Assembly: GCF_026343335.1 (NCBI RefSeq)
Contig: NZ_JAPELX010000001.1
Coordinates: 3,162,001-3,226,000 of the forward strand
Length of the DNA: 64,000 nt
Reading direction: 5' to 3'
DNA from: Streptomyces sp. NBC_00078
GTDB taxonomy: Bacteria; Actinomycetota; Actinomycetes; Streptomycetales; Streptomycetaceae
Of this stretch, positions 18,257 to 27,984 are shown piece after piece. The notes beneath the pieces were generated by a model. That model ran no database searches and was not told the origin of the DNA. It saw only the letters and a program-made list of their open reading frames with translations. The position numbers and the translations under genes are program-made. The stretch's first letter is position 1. The number at the start of each line of letters is the position of its first letter.

Positions 18257-19149
18257 CCCGGCTCCGCTTCGGCCGCCACCGCACCGCTCGCGACGTGCCG
18301 GTCCCGGTCATCGACGGCGCTCACCTGCTGGACGTGGCCGGGCCCGAGGCCATCGAGGTGCACGCTCGCGCCCTCGCTGTCGGTGCGCACCTGGCCACCA
18401 CGTTGGTGGTCACCGGCTACCCGGCCGAGGTCAGCGCTGGCTGGCTCGCCCCGTTGCTGAATTTCCCCGGCCACCTCGACGTCGCCCTGCACATCGAGCC
18501 CGTCCCCAACCCGGTGGCCGCCGCGGGGCTGAAGAAGCAGCGGGCCCGCCTGGAGTCCGGCCGCCGTACCGGCTTCGACAAGGGCCACCTGGACGACCCG
18601 GAGGTGGAAGCTGCCGCCGCGGACGCCGCCGACCTCGCCTACCGCATCGCCCGCGGCGAGGGAAAACTCTTCCACGTCGCCCTCTACCTGACCGTGCACG
18701 CCCCCGACGAGGACACCCTCGCCGAGCAGGCCGCCGCGGTCCGCGCGATCGCCGAGTCACTGCTCATGACCATCGCTCCCACCACCTACCGGGCCCTGCC
18801 GGGCTGGCTGGCCACCCTGCCCCTGGGCATCGACACCCTCAAGATCCGCCGCACCTTCGACACCGCCGCGCTCGCCGCCTGCTTCCCCTTCACCAGCCCC
18901 GATCTGCCGATCGCCGCCGACCGGGACCACGCCGCGTCCGGGGTGTTGTACGGGCTGAACGCCGTCTCCGGCGCCCCCGTCGTGTGGGACCGCTACGCGC
19001 AGGACAACTACAACTCCATCACCCTGGCCCGCTCCGGCGCCGGCAAGTCGTACCTGGCCAAACTGGAGCTGCTCAGGCTGCTGTTCACCGGCGTGACCGC
19101 CTCGGTGATCGACCCACAGGGCAAGGGACAGATTATCGCGGGTACTTGA
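18253..19149 (+). pseudogene. VirB4-type conjugation ATPase, truncated after Walker A
   Basis: 298 residues of a protein normally more than twice as long. The N-terminal VirB4 domain is present, and the P-loop ARSGAGKSYLAKLELLRLL with the following TASVIDP strand is intact. Then the similarity stops and the frame ends with QGKGQIIAGT. Walker B and the rest of the ATPase are missing, and no VirD4/TraG coupling protein, VirB5/6 partners or relaxase follow. The break at about 19120-19150 marks a deletion or insertion junction; past it lie unrelated fragments. Conjugation by this module alone is therefore not possible. Confidence 0.75.
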
Positions 19150-19188
19150 TCGGCAACAGGCGGTAACTGGACGTTGATCGGCAGTTGT

Positions 19189-19446
19189 TCAATGTCCCCA
19201 CAGCGGCAGGCACTCACGAACGGATGCGGGAGCCGGGGCAAGCAGCGGCCGCATCGCGTAGTGATGGTCCGGTTCGGTCGCGATGCCGGTGGTGAGAGCG
19301 GCGGATAGCTTCGCGTTGTGCGCGTAGCCGCCGCGGTAGGCCTCCGGGATCACGCCGATCAGGCCACGGCGCGGAGCGAAGACGCCGAAGACGAGCTCGT
19401 CGTCGCGGTATCGATCCACGGGCGCGCAGCGTCTCGGGCTGCGCAT
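19189..19446 (-). pseudogene. Unrecognised gene fragment
   Basis: An 85-codon frame whose middle part (DDELVFGVFAPRRGLIGVIPEAYRGGYAHNAKLSAALTTG) has protein-like composition and good codon bias, but with no ribosome binding site and no family I can name. It lies in the scrambled stretch 19150-19880 between the cut VirB4 gene and the secretion ATPase, so it is most likely a remnant. Confidence 0.35.
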
Positions 19447-19478
19447 CGCTGCTCATCAACGTCGTCCCCTGGACAGCG

Positions 19479-19783
19479 ATGTTCAAGACGGGCGCCCAAC
19501 TCGTCAAGGGCGTTTTGAAGATCGCCAAGGCCCTCAGGAAGTGGCGCAAGGAACAGGAGTGGGCCGACGACATCCTGGAAACCGCGGGATCGTGTGTCGC
19601 CAAGCACCGCTTCCTGCCCGGCACGAAGGTCCTGCTGTCGCCGCCATCAACGCCAAGACGGGCAAGGTCCGCTGGACCTGGACCGACGACAAGGGCCGAA
19701 GCGACGACTGGCAGATCGCGCTCTGCGGGAACCGGCTGCTGATGACAAACGGGCCGGATGTCTATGCGATGCCGACGGTGTGA
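19479..19783 (+). pseudogene. Debris of a Hint-domain polymorphic toxin and a PQQ-propeller protein
   Basis: Two fragments in two frames. The first, from 19479, reads LVKGVLKIAKALRKWRKEQEWADDILETAGSCVAKHRFLPGTKVLL, which is the run-in and first strand of a Hint (hedgehog/intein) domain as found in Streptomyces polymorphic toxins; the catalytic Cys would be the one in SCVAKH. At about 19640 the frame changes and reads INAKTGKVRWTWTDD and WQIALCGNRLLMTNGPDVYAMP, a PQQ-type beta-propeller repeat with its own stop. Both are incomplete. The juxtaposition suggests two successive deletions. Confidence 0.5.
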
Positions 19784-19915
19784 CGGCCGGCATCCGTCGC
19801 TCGTCGCCCGGTGTCCGATGCCCGGGCGGCCGAGCGCGGAAGCAGCTACTGCCATTAGTCTCCGTTAGCTGAAGCAACGCACGTGGCCACAGGGACCGAC
19901 GGGAGGATGACCACC

Positions 19916-22900
19916 ATGCGGATGCTGGTCACGGTGGTACAGGAAGGTGGTGAGCCGCACGACGTTGTGATCGCAACGGACGACACGGCCACCGCAGGCG
20001 ATGTCGCGCAGGCGCTAGGGGCGGTACTCGGGCGCCCCGCACAACAATCCGGCTACGCGGCGGGAAACGTGGTGCAGATGCCAGGTACCGCCATGGCCCC
20101 GATACCCGGATACGGCACAGCGGCGACCGGGGCGCCCTCGCTGTGGGCAGACGGTGTGTACTGCGATCCGGCGGCACCGGCGGCCACCGTACTGCGCGAC
20201 GGCATGCGCGTCTCCGTGGACGACTCGATGAGCCCCCTGCTGCGCAAGGGCGAGCCGATCGGGCAGTACGAGCTGAGGGTGGCAGGCGGTCCCGCGGCCG
20301 GCCGCGTGGTCCGGCTGGGTGTCGGCGCGGCGACCGTGGGATGGGCGCCGACCTGCACGCTGCCGGTGTCCGACCCGTCGCTGCCGCAGCTCGCGCTCCG
20401 GGTGACGATCGACCTGCAGGGCAACACCACGCTCAGCCCCGAGGGCAGTGCCGAGGTGGTGCTCGACGACGAAGCCGTGGCGGCGGGGGCGTCCTGGCCG
20501 CTTGGGGGTGTCGTCCGGGTCGGTGACTCGCTTCTCGTACTCGACCGGGTGGCTGAGCCGGACGCGCATCTGTCCCTGATGAGCGAGGGCGGCCTTGCCT
20601 ACAACCGGCCGCCGCGGCTGTCCCCGCTCAGACCCCGACGGCGGCTCACGGTGCCGGTGCCGCCCTCGAAGGGTGAGAAGGCCAAGTTCCAGCTCCTGAT
20701 GGCGATCATGCCCCTGTTCTTCGGCCTGGGCCTGTACTTCGTCACCAAGCAGGTCTACATGCTGGCGTTCTGCGTGATGAGCCCGCTGATGATGCTGGGC
20801 CAGTGGATCAGCGAGAACCGCGAGGGCAAGAAGAAGGACAAGACCTCGCTGAGGCAGTACAAGAAAGACCTCGCGGAACACAAGGTCGAACTGGCCGTCC
20901 TCGGCAAGGAGGAGCAGCGTGCCCGCCGCGCGGACGCACCCGACCCGGCCGAGATCCTACTCTTCGCCACCGGCCCGCGCCGCCGCCTGTGGGAGCGTCG
21001 TCTCACCGACCCGGACGCGATGCAGCTCAGGATCGACATGGGCGGGATGGAGTCGGACGTCGAACTCGTCATGGGCCGCGGCGGAGTGGCGTACGACGAC
21101 GACCGCCCCGAACCCCCGGTCCTGCCGGACGTCCCGGTCACCCTCCCCTTCGCCCGGCTCGGCGTCGTCGGCATCGCCGGTGACCGCGCCCGCGCGCTGG
21201 CCACCGCCCGCTGGATCAGTGTCCAGGCTGCCGTCCTGCACAGCCCCCGTGACCTGTCCGTCGTGTCCCTGGCCGCCACCCAGGCGGCTGGTGCCGAGTG
21301 GCACTGGGCGCACTGGCTGCCCCACACCGACCCCGACCAGGGGCAGGACTGCATAGCCCTGATGGGCTTCGACTCCGAGGGCATCACCCGCCGGGTCAAC
21401 GAGCTGCTGAACGAGTTGTCCCGCCGCAAGGCGGCCCGCGAGCAGCAGAACGCGCTGGGCCAGCTCTACCCCGACCCCAACATCCTGCTCATCCTCGACG
21501 GCGCCCGGCTGCTGCGCCGCGTGCCCGGCGTCCCCCAACTGCTCACCGAGGGCCCGCAGTACGGCATCATCGCCCTCTGTATCGACGAGGACGAGCGCCT
21601 GCTCCCCGAGGAGTGCAATGCCGTCGTCGCCTGGTCCCCGGACGCCGCTCACCACGTCCGCATACGTGGCTACGGCATGGAGGGCGTCGGCGACATCCTG
21701 GCCGACCAGGTGACATCGGAGTGGTGCGAGCTGCTCGCCCGCTCCCTGGCGCCGGTGCGTGACGTCAGCCGCGACGACGCCGGTGCCGCGCTGCCGACGT
21801 CGGCCCGGCTGCTGAACCTGCTGAACATGCCCAACCCCACCGGAGCGGACGTGGAACGCATCTGGCAGGCGGGCGGCTCCACCACCGCCGCCCCGATCGG
21901 TATCGCGGCCGACGGCCCGTTCGTCCTGGACATCCGAAGGGACGGCCCGCACGCACTGGTGGCCGGCACGACCGGTGCCGGTAAGTCGGAGCTGCTGCAG
22001 ACGATCATCGCATCGCTCGCGGTGGCCAACCGCCCCGACGCCCTGAACTACGTCCTCATCGACTACAAGGGCGGCAGCGCGTTCATGGACTGCGCCCGCC
22101 TCCCCCACACCGTCGGCATGGTCAGCGACCTCGACGCCCACCTGACCGAGCGGGCCCTGGCCTCCCTCGCGGCCGAACTGCACCGGCGCGAACGAATCCT
22201 CTTCGACGCGGCCGCCAAGGACATCGAGGACTACAACGACACCCGCAAGCTCCGCCCCGAGCTGGAGCCCATGCCCCGACTCGTGCTGGTGATCGACGAG
22301 TTCGCCTCCCTGGTCGCCGAACTCCCGGACTTCATCGCGGGCCTGGTCGACATCGCCCGCCGAGGACGTTCACTGGGCGTGCACCTGGTGCTGGCGACAC
22401 AGCGCCCGGCGGGTGTGGTGAGCGCGGACATCCGGGCCAACACGAACCTCAGGATCGCGCTGCGCGTGACGGACGCCTCCGAATCACAGGACGTCATCGA
22501 CGCCCCGGATTCGAGCGCGATCGCCAAGTCGACCCCCGGCCGCATGTACGTCCGCTCCGGCGCCCAGTCCCTCGTCGGCGTCCAGTCGGCCCGCATCGGT
22601 GGCCGCCGCCCGGCGACGGGCCGTACGGGCCCGAAAGCCACGCTGGTGCCGCTGGCATGGAACGCCTACAGCCGCCCGCTACCCAAGCAGCACCAGGCCG
22701 AGGACGACGGCACCATGGTCACCGACCTGGCGGTCCTGGTCGACGCCGTCCGCGACGGCGCGGCCCGCATGGGCTTCGGCGAACAACGCAGCCCGTGGCT
22801 GCCGCCGCTGGCGGAGACGGTGACGCTGCAGGAACTGGAGGCGTACGGTTCGGCCGTCTCCGGCGCCGACGTGGCACCGGTCCCGTACGGCCTCATCGAC

Positions 22901-24404
22901 TTGCCGGCGAAGCAGAGCCGCACGCCGCTCGCCCTGGACCTGGTCCACGGCGAGCACACCCTGCTGCTCGGCGGTGCCCCGGCCGTTCGACGGCCCTGCG
23001 CACGCTGGCCGGCTCGCTGGCCCGTGCCACCTCCCCGCACGACGTGCACGTGTACGGCATCGACTGCGGCTCGAACGCCCTGCTGCCACTGATGCGGCTG
23101 CCGCACGTCGGCGCCGTCGTCACCCGCGACGAACCCGACCGCGTACGGCGTCTGGTCGACCGCCTGCTCGCGGAGATCGCCCGCCGGCAGCGCATGCTCG
23201 CCATGGAGGGCGCGTCCAGCGCGGCCGAACAGCGTGCCGCAGCCGCTCCGGAGGACCGTCTGCCGTGGATGGTGCTGCTCCTGGACAGCTGGGAGGGCTT
23301 CGCCTCCACCTTCGAGAGCTACAACTACGGTTCGCTGCTCGAGGCGGTCCAGCGAATGTTCCGTGAAGGTGCCGCGGTCGGGCTGAAGGTGGTCATGACG
23401 GCCGACCGCAGCGGCCTGAGCGGCCATGTCTCGTCGGCCTTCGCGGACCGGCTCGTGCTGCGCTTCGCCGACCCGAACGACTACTCCACGGCCGGACTCC
23501 AGCCGCGCGAGGTCCCGAAGAACATGCCTCCGGGCCGCGCGCTGCGGGTCACCGACACGGGCGTGAACGAGACCCAGATCGGCCTCCTGGCCGAGGACCC
23601 GGCGGGGCAGGCGCAGGTGCGCGCCCTGCGCGAGATCGCAGAGGAAGCGCGAACGCGCTACGCCCGCATTCCCGCAGGCCGCCGCCCCCTGCGGGTGGAC
23701 GCGCTGCCTTCCCGCATCACGGCGTCCGAGGCGCTGGCCCTGGATCCCGACTTCGCTCCGTCATCCCGTCTGTGGGCGCTGGTCGGTGTCGGCGGCGACG
23801 AACTCCAGCCCATCGGCGTCGACCTGGAGGAGAACGGCCCCGGTTTCGTCATCGCGGGCCCGCCCAAGTCGGGCCGCTCCACACTGCTGCTGACCGCGAC
23901 CGAGTCCCTGCTGCGCTCCGGGACCCCGGTGGTGCTGGTCACCCCGCGGCGCTCTCCGCTCCGCGACCTGGAGGGCCGGGACGGAGTCCTCGGCATGCTC
24001 AACGCAGACAGCCGCGAGGACGACCTGGAGCAGCTGACCGACAAGGCGCCGAACGGTTCCTACGCCGTTGTCGTCGACGACGCCGAACTCCTCTACGACA
24101 CCAGCCTCGACGAGGCCCTGGAAAACGTGCTCCGCAGGGGCGCCGACGGCGGGATCGGCCTGATCGCGGCCGGCTCGACCGACAGCCTGTCGGGCCAGTA
24201 CCGGGACTTCGTCGTGGAGGCCCGCAAGTCCCGCAACGGCGTGCTGCTGACCCCGCAGAGCCCGTCGGACGGCGAACTCTTCGGCGTCCGACTTCCCGCG
24301 AACAGCGGGGGCGGGCAGGCGGGCAGGCAGGCGGGCAGGCGGGCAGCGGTCTGTTCGTCTCGGGTGGTGCATTCATGCCGATTCAGGCGGTCATGAACGG
24401 CTGA
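19916..24404 (+). pseudogene. FHA-containing FtsK/SpoIIIE (EssC/EccC-type) secretion ATPase, split by two frameshifts
   Basis: Motor ATPase of a type-VII-like secretion locus, about 1,495 residues if repaired. Order: a ubiquitin-like or unknown N-terminal domain; an FHA domain (about residues 105-215); two hydrophobic spans (LLMAIMPLFFGLGLYFV; MLAFCVMSPLMMLGQWI); a charged coiled linker; then three ATPase modules. The first has an intact P-loop (AGTTGAGKSELL) and DEFASL Walker B; the second (GRSTALRTLAGSLA) and third (GPPKSGRSTLLLTA) are degenerate, as in EccC/EssC. A one-base loss at about 22975-22985, inside the second P-loop, shifts the frame. A further shift in an octamer repeat at 24311-24346 misplaces the tail; the conserved ending SGLFVSGGAFMPIQAVM is in a third frame ending at 24404. 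The ATG at 19916 follows GGGAGG by 9 bases. Confidence 0.82.
24311..24346. repeat. Octamer repeat GCGGGCAG, four copies with one half-unit
   Basis: Units at 24311, 24319, 24331 and 24339, with a four-base GCAG partial at 24327-24330. It lies at the 3' end of the secretion ATPase gene. Completing the half-unit (+4) or losing one octamer (-8) would bring the conserved C-terminal tail back into frame. Confidence 0.9.
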
Positions 24405-24418
24405 TCGTACGGCGAGGA

Positions 24419-24459
24419 ACATGCTGCGGCCCCGCTGTACCTGCGGGGCCGCAGCATGT
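24419..24459 (+). terminator. Rho-independent-type terminator after the secretion ATPase
   Basis: A perfect 17-bp stem (24419-24435 with 24443-24459, starting ACATGCTGCGG) around loop TGTACCT, 15 bases after the repaired stop codon at 24404. There is no T-run, but the stem is very stable. Confidence 0.85.
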
Positions 24460-24538
24460 AGTCCAGGGCGAGCGGGGGTTGCCCAAAACTTAGGAATCCT
24501 CATACCTCGGCTTTATGTCGCCCTCATAGTCTGGGCGG

Positions 24539-24868
24539 ATGGATTCGGCAAATCCCTCTCGTGAAACCCCGGATGTACTCGTGCTGCCCACCATGACGGA
24601 TGTGCCTCGGGACGAGGACGGCGCACCGGTCCTCGAAGGCACCGTCGAGGTGATGCTCGTCCGCGTGGAGGGCGAGTCCGGCGGGGAGCGACGTGTGGCG
24701 CTCGCCTTCTCGACCGTGGTTCGTCTGGTCGAGGCGATGGGTGAAGAGCAGCCTTGGGTGGCGATCCCGACCGAAAAACTCGAAGACGCGCTGCGCGGAT
24801 CGGGCGCTCAAGCCATTCTCCTGGATCCCCAGTTGGCCGAAGGTTCGGGAGCCCCGACGAATGGTTGA
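24539..24868 (+). CDS. SAV_915/SseB-like small protein
   Basis: 109 residues. The pattern EVMLVRVEGESGGERRVALAFSTVVRLVEAMGEEQPWVAIPTEKLEDALRGSGAQAILLDPQLAE resembles the SAV_915/SseB-like family of Streptomyces, often found beside WXG100 and secretion genes; the function is not known. It starts a rightward four-gene group after the terminator. A possible promoter (TTGCCC ... CATACC, 16-base spacer, about 24479-24506) precedes it. The next gene begins 8 bases before its stop. Confidence 0.62.
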   Translation: MDSANPSRETPDVLVLPTMTDVPRDEDGAPVLEGTVEVMLVRVEGESGGERRVALAFSTVVRLVEAMGEEQPWVAIPTEKLEDALRGSGAQAILLDPQLAEGSGAPTNG

Positions 24869-26324
24869 CCCGAACTTCTCGGGAATCAATCCCGAAAATC
24901 TTCTCAGAACCATCAACAGCCTTTCGTCGGGCAGTAAGGCACTGCACGAGAGCAAGACCGCTTATTACAGCCGATTCCAGAAGTTCGGACTCGACAGCAG
25001 CAGCCTCACCGAGATCGGGAAGATCGCCTCCTGGGTCGACGACGAGCTTCCGATGCTGCGCCGCCGCCAAGCGCTGGCCGCGGCCATGGAGTTCCACGGA
25101 GTGGGCCCCAAGCCCACCATGGTCCAGTTGCGCGAGCCGATATGGACGGTGAAGCAGGCACGGCAGGAAGGCGCGAACCTGGCCAAGGAGGCCAACGAGC
25201 TGGCGGACATGGATCCCGCCAAGGCCGGTCCGGAGTTCCACCGCATCGCCCAGGAACTGGCCGCGCACAAGGGTGACCCGGACTTCGACTCGTCCTTCTA
25301 CGCCAAGATGGACCCCAACCTCGTCAAGAACCTTCCCATGGCCATCGCGATGTCCAACGCGCCGACGGCCGAGGAAGACACCAAGACATTCGGTGCCGTG
25401 TTCACCGCTGCGGTGAACGCCGACAACCCGGCACCGGGCTTCGACAAGGTTCTCGAACTCTTCCACGGTGACATCCCGAAGGACGAACCCGGTGCCGTCT
25501 TCAACCGAGCGCTGCTGCAGGGCGACGATCCCGACCTGTGGGACACCGCCTGGAAGCATCTGAAGAAGGCGGTCACGGACCTGGGCGACCCCAAGGCGAC
25601 ATGGACCGTGCACGCCGGACTTGTAGCCAGCGTCATCGGTTTCCAGTCGCACTTGTCCGAGAATCTCTGGGGCGAAGCGGAGAAGTTCTCGCGGGAGGCC
25701 AAGGCCGCCTACGAGAAGCGCATCAACGCCATGAGCCCGAAGGAGCGGGCTCAGTTCAGGAGGGAGACACGCGCAGCCGCCAAGGCGTCCAAGGCCGCCT
25801 CTCGCGACTCCGAACGCATCTACGGCAAGTACGGCCTGGGCCCGATGTCACGCTTCATGGAGGCATCGGTCGGCGATTCGGCCCGCTGGCTCGTCGACAA
25901 GGCCCCCTTCGTCAGGGGAGGATCGGCGAGCGCGGAAGCCGGATGGCTCGGCAAGGCATTCAAGACGGGGGACCGACTGCCGCTGGTCGGCACACTGCTG
26001 ACCATCGGCGGTATCGCGTACGACATCAAGGTCAACCATTCCGACACGGACGTCGCCGTCACCTCGAACGTCGCGTCTCTCGGCGTCGGAATGGCGGCTA
26101 CGTGGGGCACCGAAGCGCTGATAGTCGCCGCTGCCGGTGGCCCTGTCGGCTGGGCGGTGGGAGCGGGCATCCTCGTGGGTGCCGGCCTTGGTTACGCTGC
26201 CTATTACGTCCTCAACACGGATACCGGTAAGAAGGCGATTCATGCCGTCACCAACGCGGTCAAGGATGTCGGCAAGGGCATAGGCGGGGCTGCCAAGACG
26301 GTCGGCGGCTGGCTCGGGTTGTGA
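24861..26324 (+). CDS. Large candidate type-VII substrate with glycine-rich membrane-active C-terminus
   Basis: 487 residues, no signal peptide. The N-terminal 90 residues are helical with the pattern NPENLLRTINSLSSGSKALHESKTAYYSRFQKFG...WVDDELPMLRRRQALAAA, related to the truncated protein at 30424-30834. The middle is a helical domain. The last 130 residues contain hydrophobic glycine-rich spans (LVGTLLTIGGIAYDI; NVASLGVGMAATWGTEALIVAAAGGPVGWAVGAGILVGAGLGYAAYYV) and an amphipathic tail (VTNAVKDVGKGIGGAAKTVGGWLGL), as in pore-forming or membrane-inserting effectors. It follows the SAV_915-like gene with overlap. That it is exported by the neighbouring ATPase is inference from position and fold type. 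GGGAG lies 9 bases before the ATG. Confidence 0.6.
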   Translation: MVDPNFSGINPENLLRTINSLSSGSKALHESKTAYYSRFQKFGLDSSSLTEIGKIASWVDDELPMLRRRQALAAAMEFHGVGPKPTMVQLREPIWTVKQARQEGANLAKEANELADMDPAKAGPEFHRIAQELAAHKGDPDFDSSFYAKMDPNLVKNLPMAIAMSNAPTAEEDTKTFGAVFTAAVNADNPAPGFDKVLELFHGDIPKDEPGAVFNRALLQGDDPDLWDTAWKHLKKAVTDLGDPKATWTVHAGLVASVIGFQSHLSENLWGEAEKFSREAKAAYEKRINAMSPKERAQFRRETRAAAKASKAASRDSERIYGKYGLGPMSRFMEASVGDSARWLVDKAPFVRGGSASAEAGWLGKAFKTGDRLPLVGTLLTIGGIAYDIKVNHSDTDVAVTSNVASLGVGMAATWGTEALIVAAAGGPVGWAVGAGILVGAGLGYAAYYVLNTDTGKKAIHAVTNAVKDVGKGIGGAAKTVGGWLGL

Positions 26325-26344
26325 CTCACGGAAACCGGGATCTG

Positions 26345-26959
26345 ATGGTGAAGAAGAAGAGGACGAAGCGGGCACCGGGCGACTGGGCCCTGCCTCCGAA
26401 GGCCGATGAACAGAAAGCTCGTCTGGACGAGTCACGCAGGAAGATCGCCCGTGTGCGGCAGCCGGTGCCGCAGCGGCGGCTAATCCTGACGTTGTTCGCT
26501 CTGTTCCTGGTGGCTTTCGGTATCTCCCTCGTCTTCTTCGTGCCCTCGCACTCGCTCGTCAGCGACCTGCGTTCGCGTGGAGTCGCCACGTGGGCGCAGG
26601 TCACGTCCTCGCCGAGGGACCACTTCGGCAGTCCCGGCAATATCAAGATCCAGTTCAAGGGCCCCAAGGGTGAGGTCGACACGACGCTGAGCGACTGGGG
26701 CGGTCGGCGTCCCGACGGCCTGGTGACCGGGCAACTCGTATCGGTGACCTACGACCCGCACGACCCCACCCGAGTGCTCACGACAGCCTGGGTGAAGAAT
26801 CCGCCGATCGTGACACTGCCGATGCTGGTGTCACTGGTCGTGTCCCTGTTCTTCCTGGCCGGGGCGGTCTTCCTCACCCTGCGGAGGCGCAGACTCCTGT
26901 CCGAGCGGAAGCAGGCGGAAACGACGGAGGAACCGGAGAACGTGAGGGAGCAGCTATGA
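26345..26959 (+). CDS. DUF3592-like membrane protein
   Basis: 204 residues: a basic N-terminal arm (VKKKRTKRAPGDWALPP), a first membrane span (LILTLFALFLVAFGISLVFFV), an external beta domain of the DUF3592 type (SRGVATWAQVTSSPRD...IKIQFKGPKGEVDTTLSDW...GQLVSVTYDPHDPTRVLTT), a second span (LPMLVSLVVSLFFLAGAVFLTL) and a charged tail. A GTG at 26321 overlapping the previous stop is an alternative start; the ATG has the better ribosome binding sequence. The next gene overlaps by ATGA. Possibly an immunity or membrane partner of the upstream substrate; that is inference. Confidence 0.65.
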   Translation: MVKKKRTKRAPGDWALPPKADEQKARLDESRRKIARVRQPVPQRRLILTLFALFLVAFGISLVFFVPSHSLVSDLRSRGVATWAQVTSSPRDHFGSPGNIKIQFKGPKGEVDTTLSDWGGRRPDGLVTGQLVSVTYDPHDPTRVLTTAWVKNPPIVTLPMLVSLVVSLFFLAGAVFLTLRRRRLLSERKQAETTEEPENVREQL

Positions 26960-27258
26960 CGGACTCCGAGCCGAAAGTGGACAACCCCAGAAAGGCCGAC
27001 CTCGTGAAGCTGCGCGGCGACCTCGCCAAGGAGGTCGCCCGGCTCAGGGACACGCTCAAGCGCCCGACCGAGGACATCGGCGGCGACAAGGTCTGGGTCG
27101 GGAAGAACGCCCGAGCATGGCACCGGGAATTGGACGGCCGCAACAAGAGACTCGGTGACCAGGTCGACAAGCTGCTCCCGGTGATCGACGCGGCCATCCG
27201 CAGCGAGCCGGAGAAGGTGCCGGCGAGCGAGGCGCGCAGGTATCACCAAGGGGTCTGA
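26956..27258 (+). CDS. Small helical WXG-type protein
   Basis: 100 residues, two long helices with a central W-x-G (KVWVGKNARAWHRELDG), so it has the WXG100 layout, but the N-terminal half is more charged than usual. It starts within the stop of the DUF3592-like gene and ends the rightward group, facing the WXG100 gene at 27344 across a terminator. It may be the partner (EsxA/EsxB-like heterodimer) of that protein or a chaperone for the large substrate. Confidence 0.6.
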   Translation: MTDSEPKVDNPRKADLVKLRGDLAKEVARLRDTLKRPTEDIGGDKVWVGKNARAWHRELDGRNKRLGDQVDKLLPVIDAAIRSEPEKVPASEARRYHQGV

Positions 27259-27265
27259 ACACGCC

Positions 27266-27313
27266 GCCGGGGCGCCGGCCGAAGACCTGTGGGTCTCGTC
27301 CGAGCGCCCCGGC
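27266..27313. terminator. Bidirectional terminator between convergent WXG genes
   Basis: GCCGGGGCGC (27266-27275) pairs perfectly with GCGCCCCGGC (27304-27313) around a 28-base loop, between the stop codons of two convergent genes. Confidence 0.7.
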
Positions 27314-27343
27314 AGACAGTGTCATCGGCGCTGCTGCCTGGGA

Positions 27344-27604
27344 TCAGGTGGCGCGCTCGATGTTGTCGGCGCTCGTGTTCGCCGACTTGCTGGCGTCGTG
27401 CAGGGTGTCGACCCATTTCGAGAACGTCGGCTTGACGTCGTGCCAGTCCTGTCGGAACCGGTCGGCCTTCGGGCCCTTCCAGATGCTCTCGCTGCTGCTC
27501 GTCCTCGCATCCAGGTCCTTGATCAGAACCTGAAGGTCCTGGGCCTTGCGGGCGTAGAGCTTGGAGAGCTCCCGGAGTTGCTGGAGATCTGCACCGCGAT
27601 CCAT
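27344..27604 (-). CDS. WXG100 family protein (EsxA-like)
   Basis: 86 residues, helix-turn-helix hairpin with the W-x-G turn in SSESIWKGPKADRFRQDW and a second helix (VKPTFSKWVDTLHDASKSANTSADNIERAT). These proteins are exported as dimers by type VII systems. The ATG has GGGGAGG six bases upstream. It ends a leftward operon that begins with the lipoprotein gene at 34935 and is interrupted by the IS insertions immediately upstream (27660 onward), so it may now be cut off from its original promoter. Confidence 0.82.
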   Translation of the reverse strand: MDRGADLQQLRELSKLYARKAQDLQVLIKDLDARTSSSESIWKGPKADRFRQDWHDVKPTFSKWVDTLHDASKSANTSADNIERAT

Positions 27605-27984
27605 TGCGATCCTCCCCGTGTGATCAGTGGCAAGCGGGCTATTGTCAATCCCCGGGTTTCGTAGAGACGTTGGTTATGCGGCCCGGCCTTCCTGATGGGT
27701 CCGGGCTCGCGCTTCCTGGATGATCCGTTCGAACTCGACGGGTGGTTTCCCGCCGGCCGCGCTGTGACGGCGTTTCGTGTTGTAGAAGTCCGCGATCCAC
27801 GTGGCGGTCTTCAGCCGGGCCTCGGTGCGGGTGGCGAAGGTGTGCCGGTGGATGTGCTCGACCTTGAGGACCGAGTGGAACGACTCCGCGGCGGCGTTGT
27901 CCAGGGCCGACCCGACGCGTCCCATCGACTGCACCACGCCCCAGCGGCCGCACAGCTGCTGGAACGACTCGGACGTGTATTCGG

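Noticed and set aside
19100..19160. Possible attR of the element near the cut VirB4 gene
   Set aside because: No copy of the tRNA end is present there; the matching core and inverted arm are at 50361-50395.
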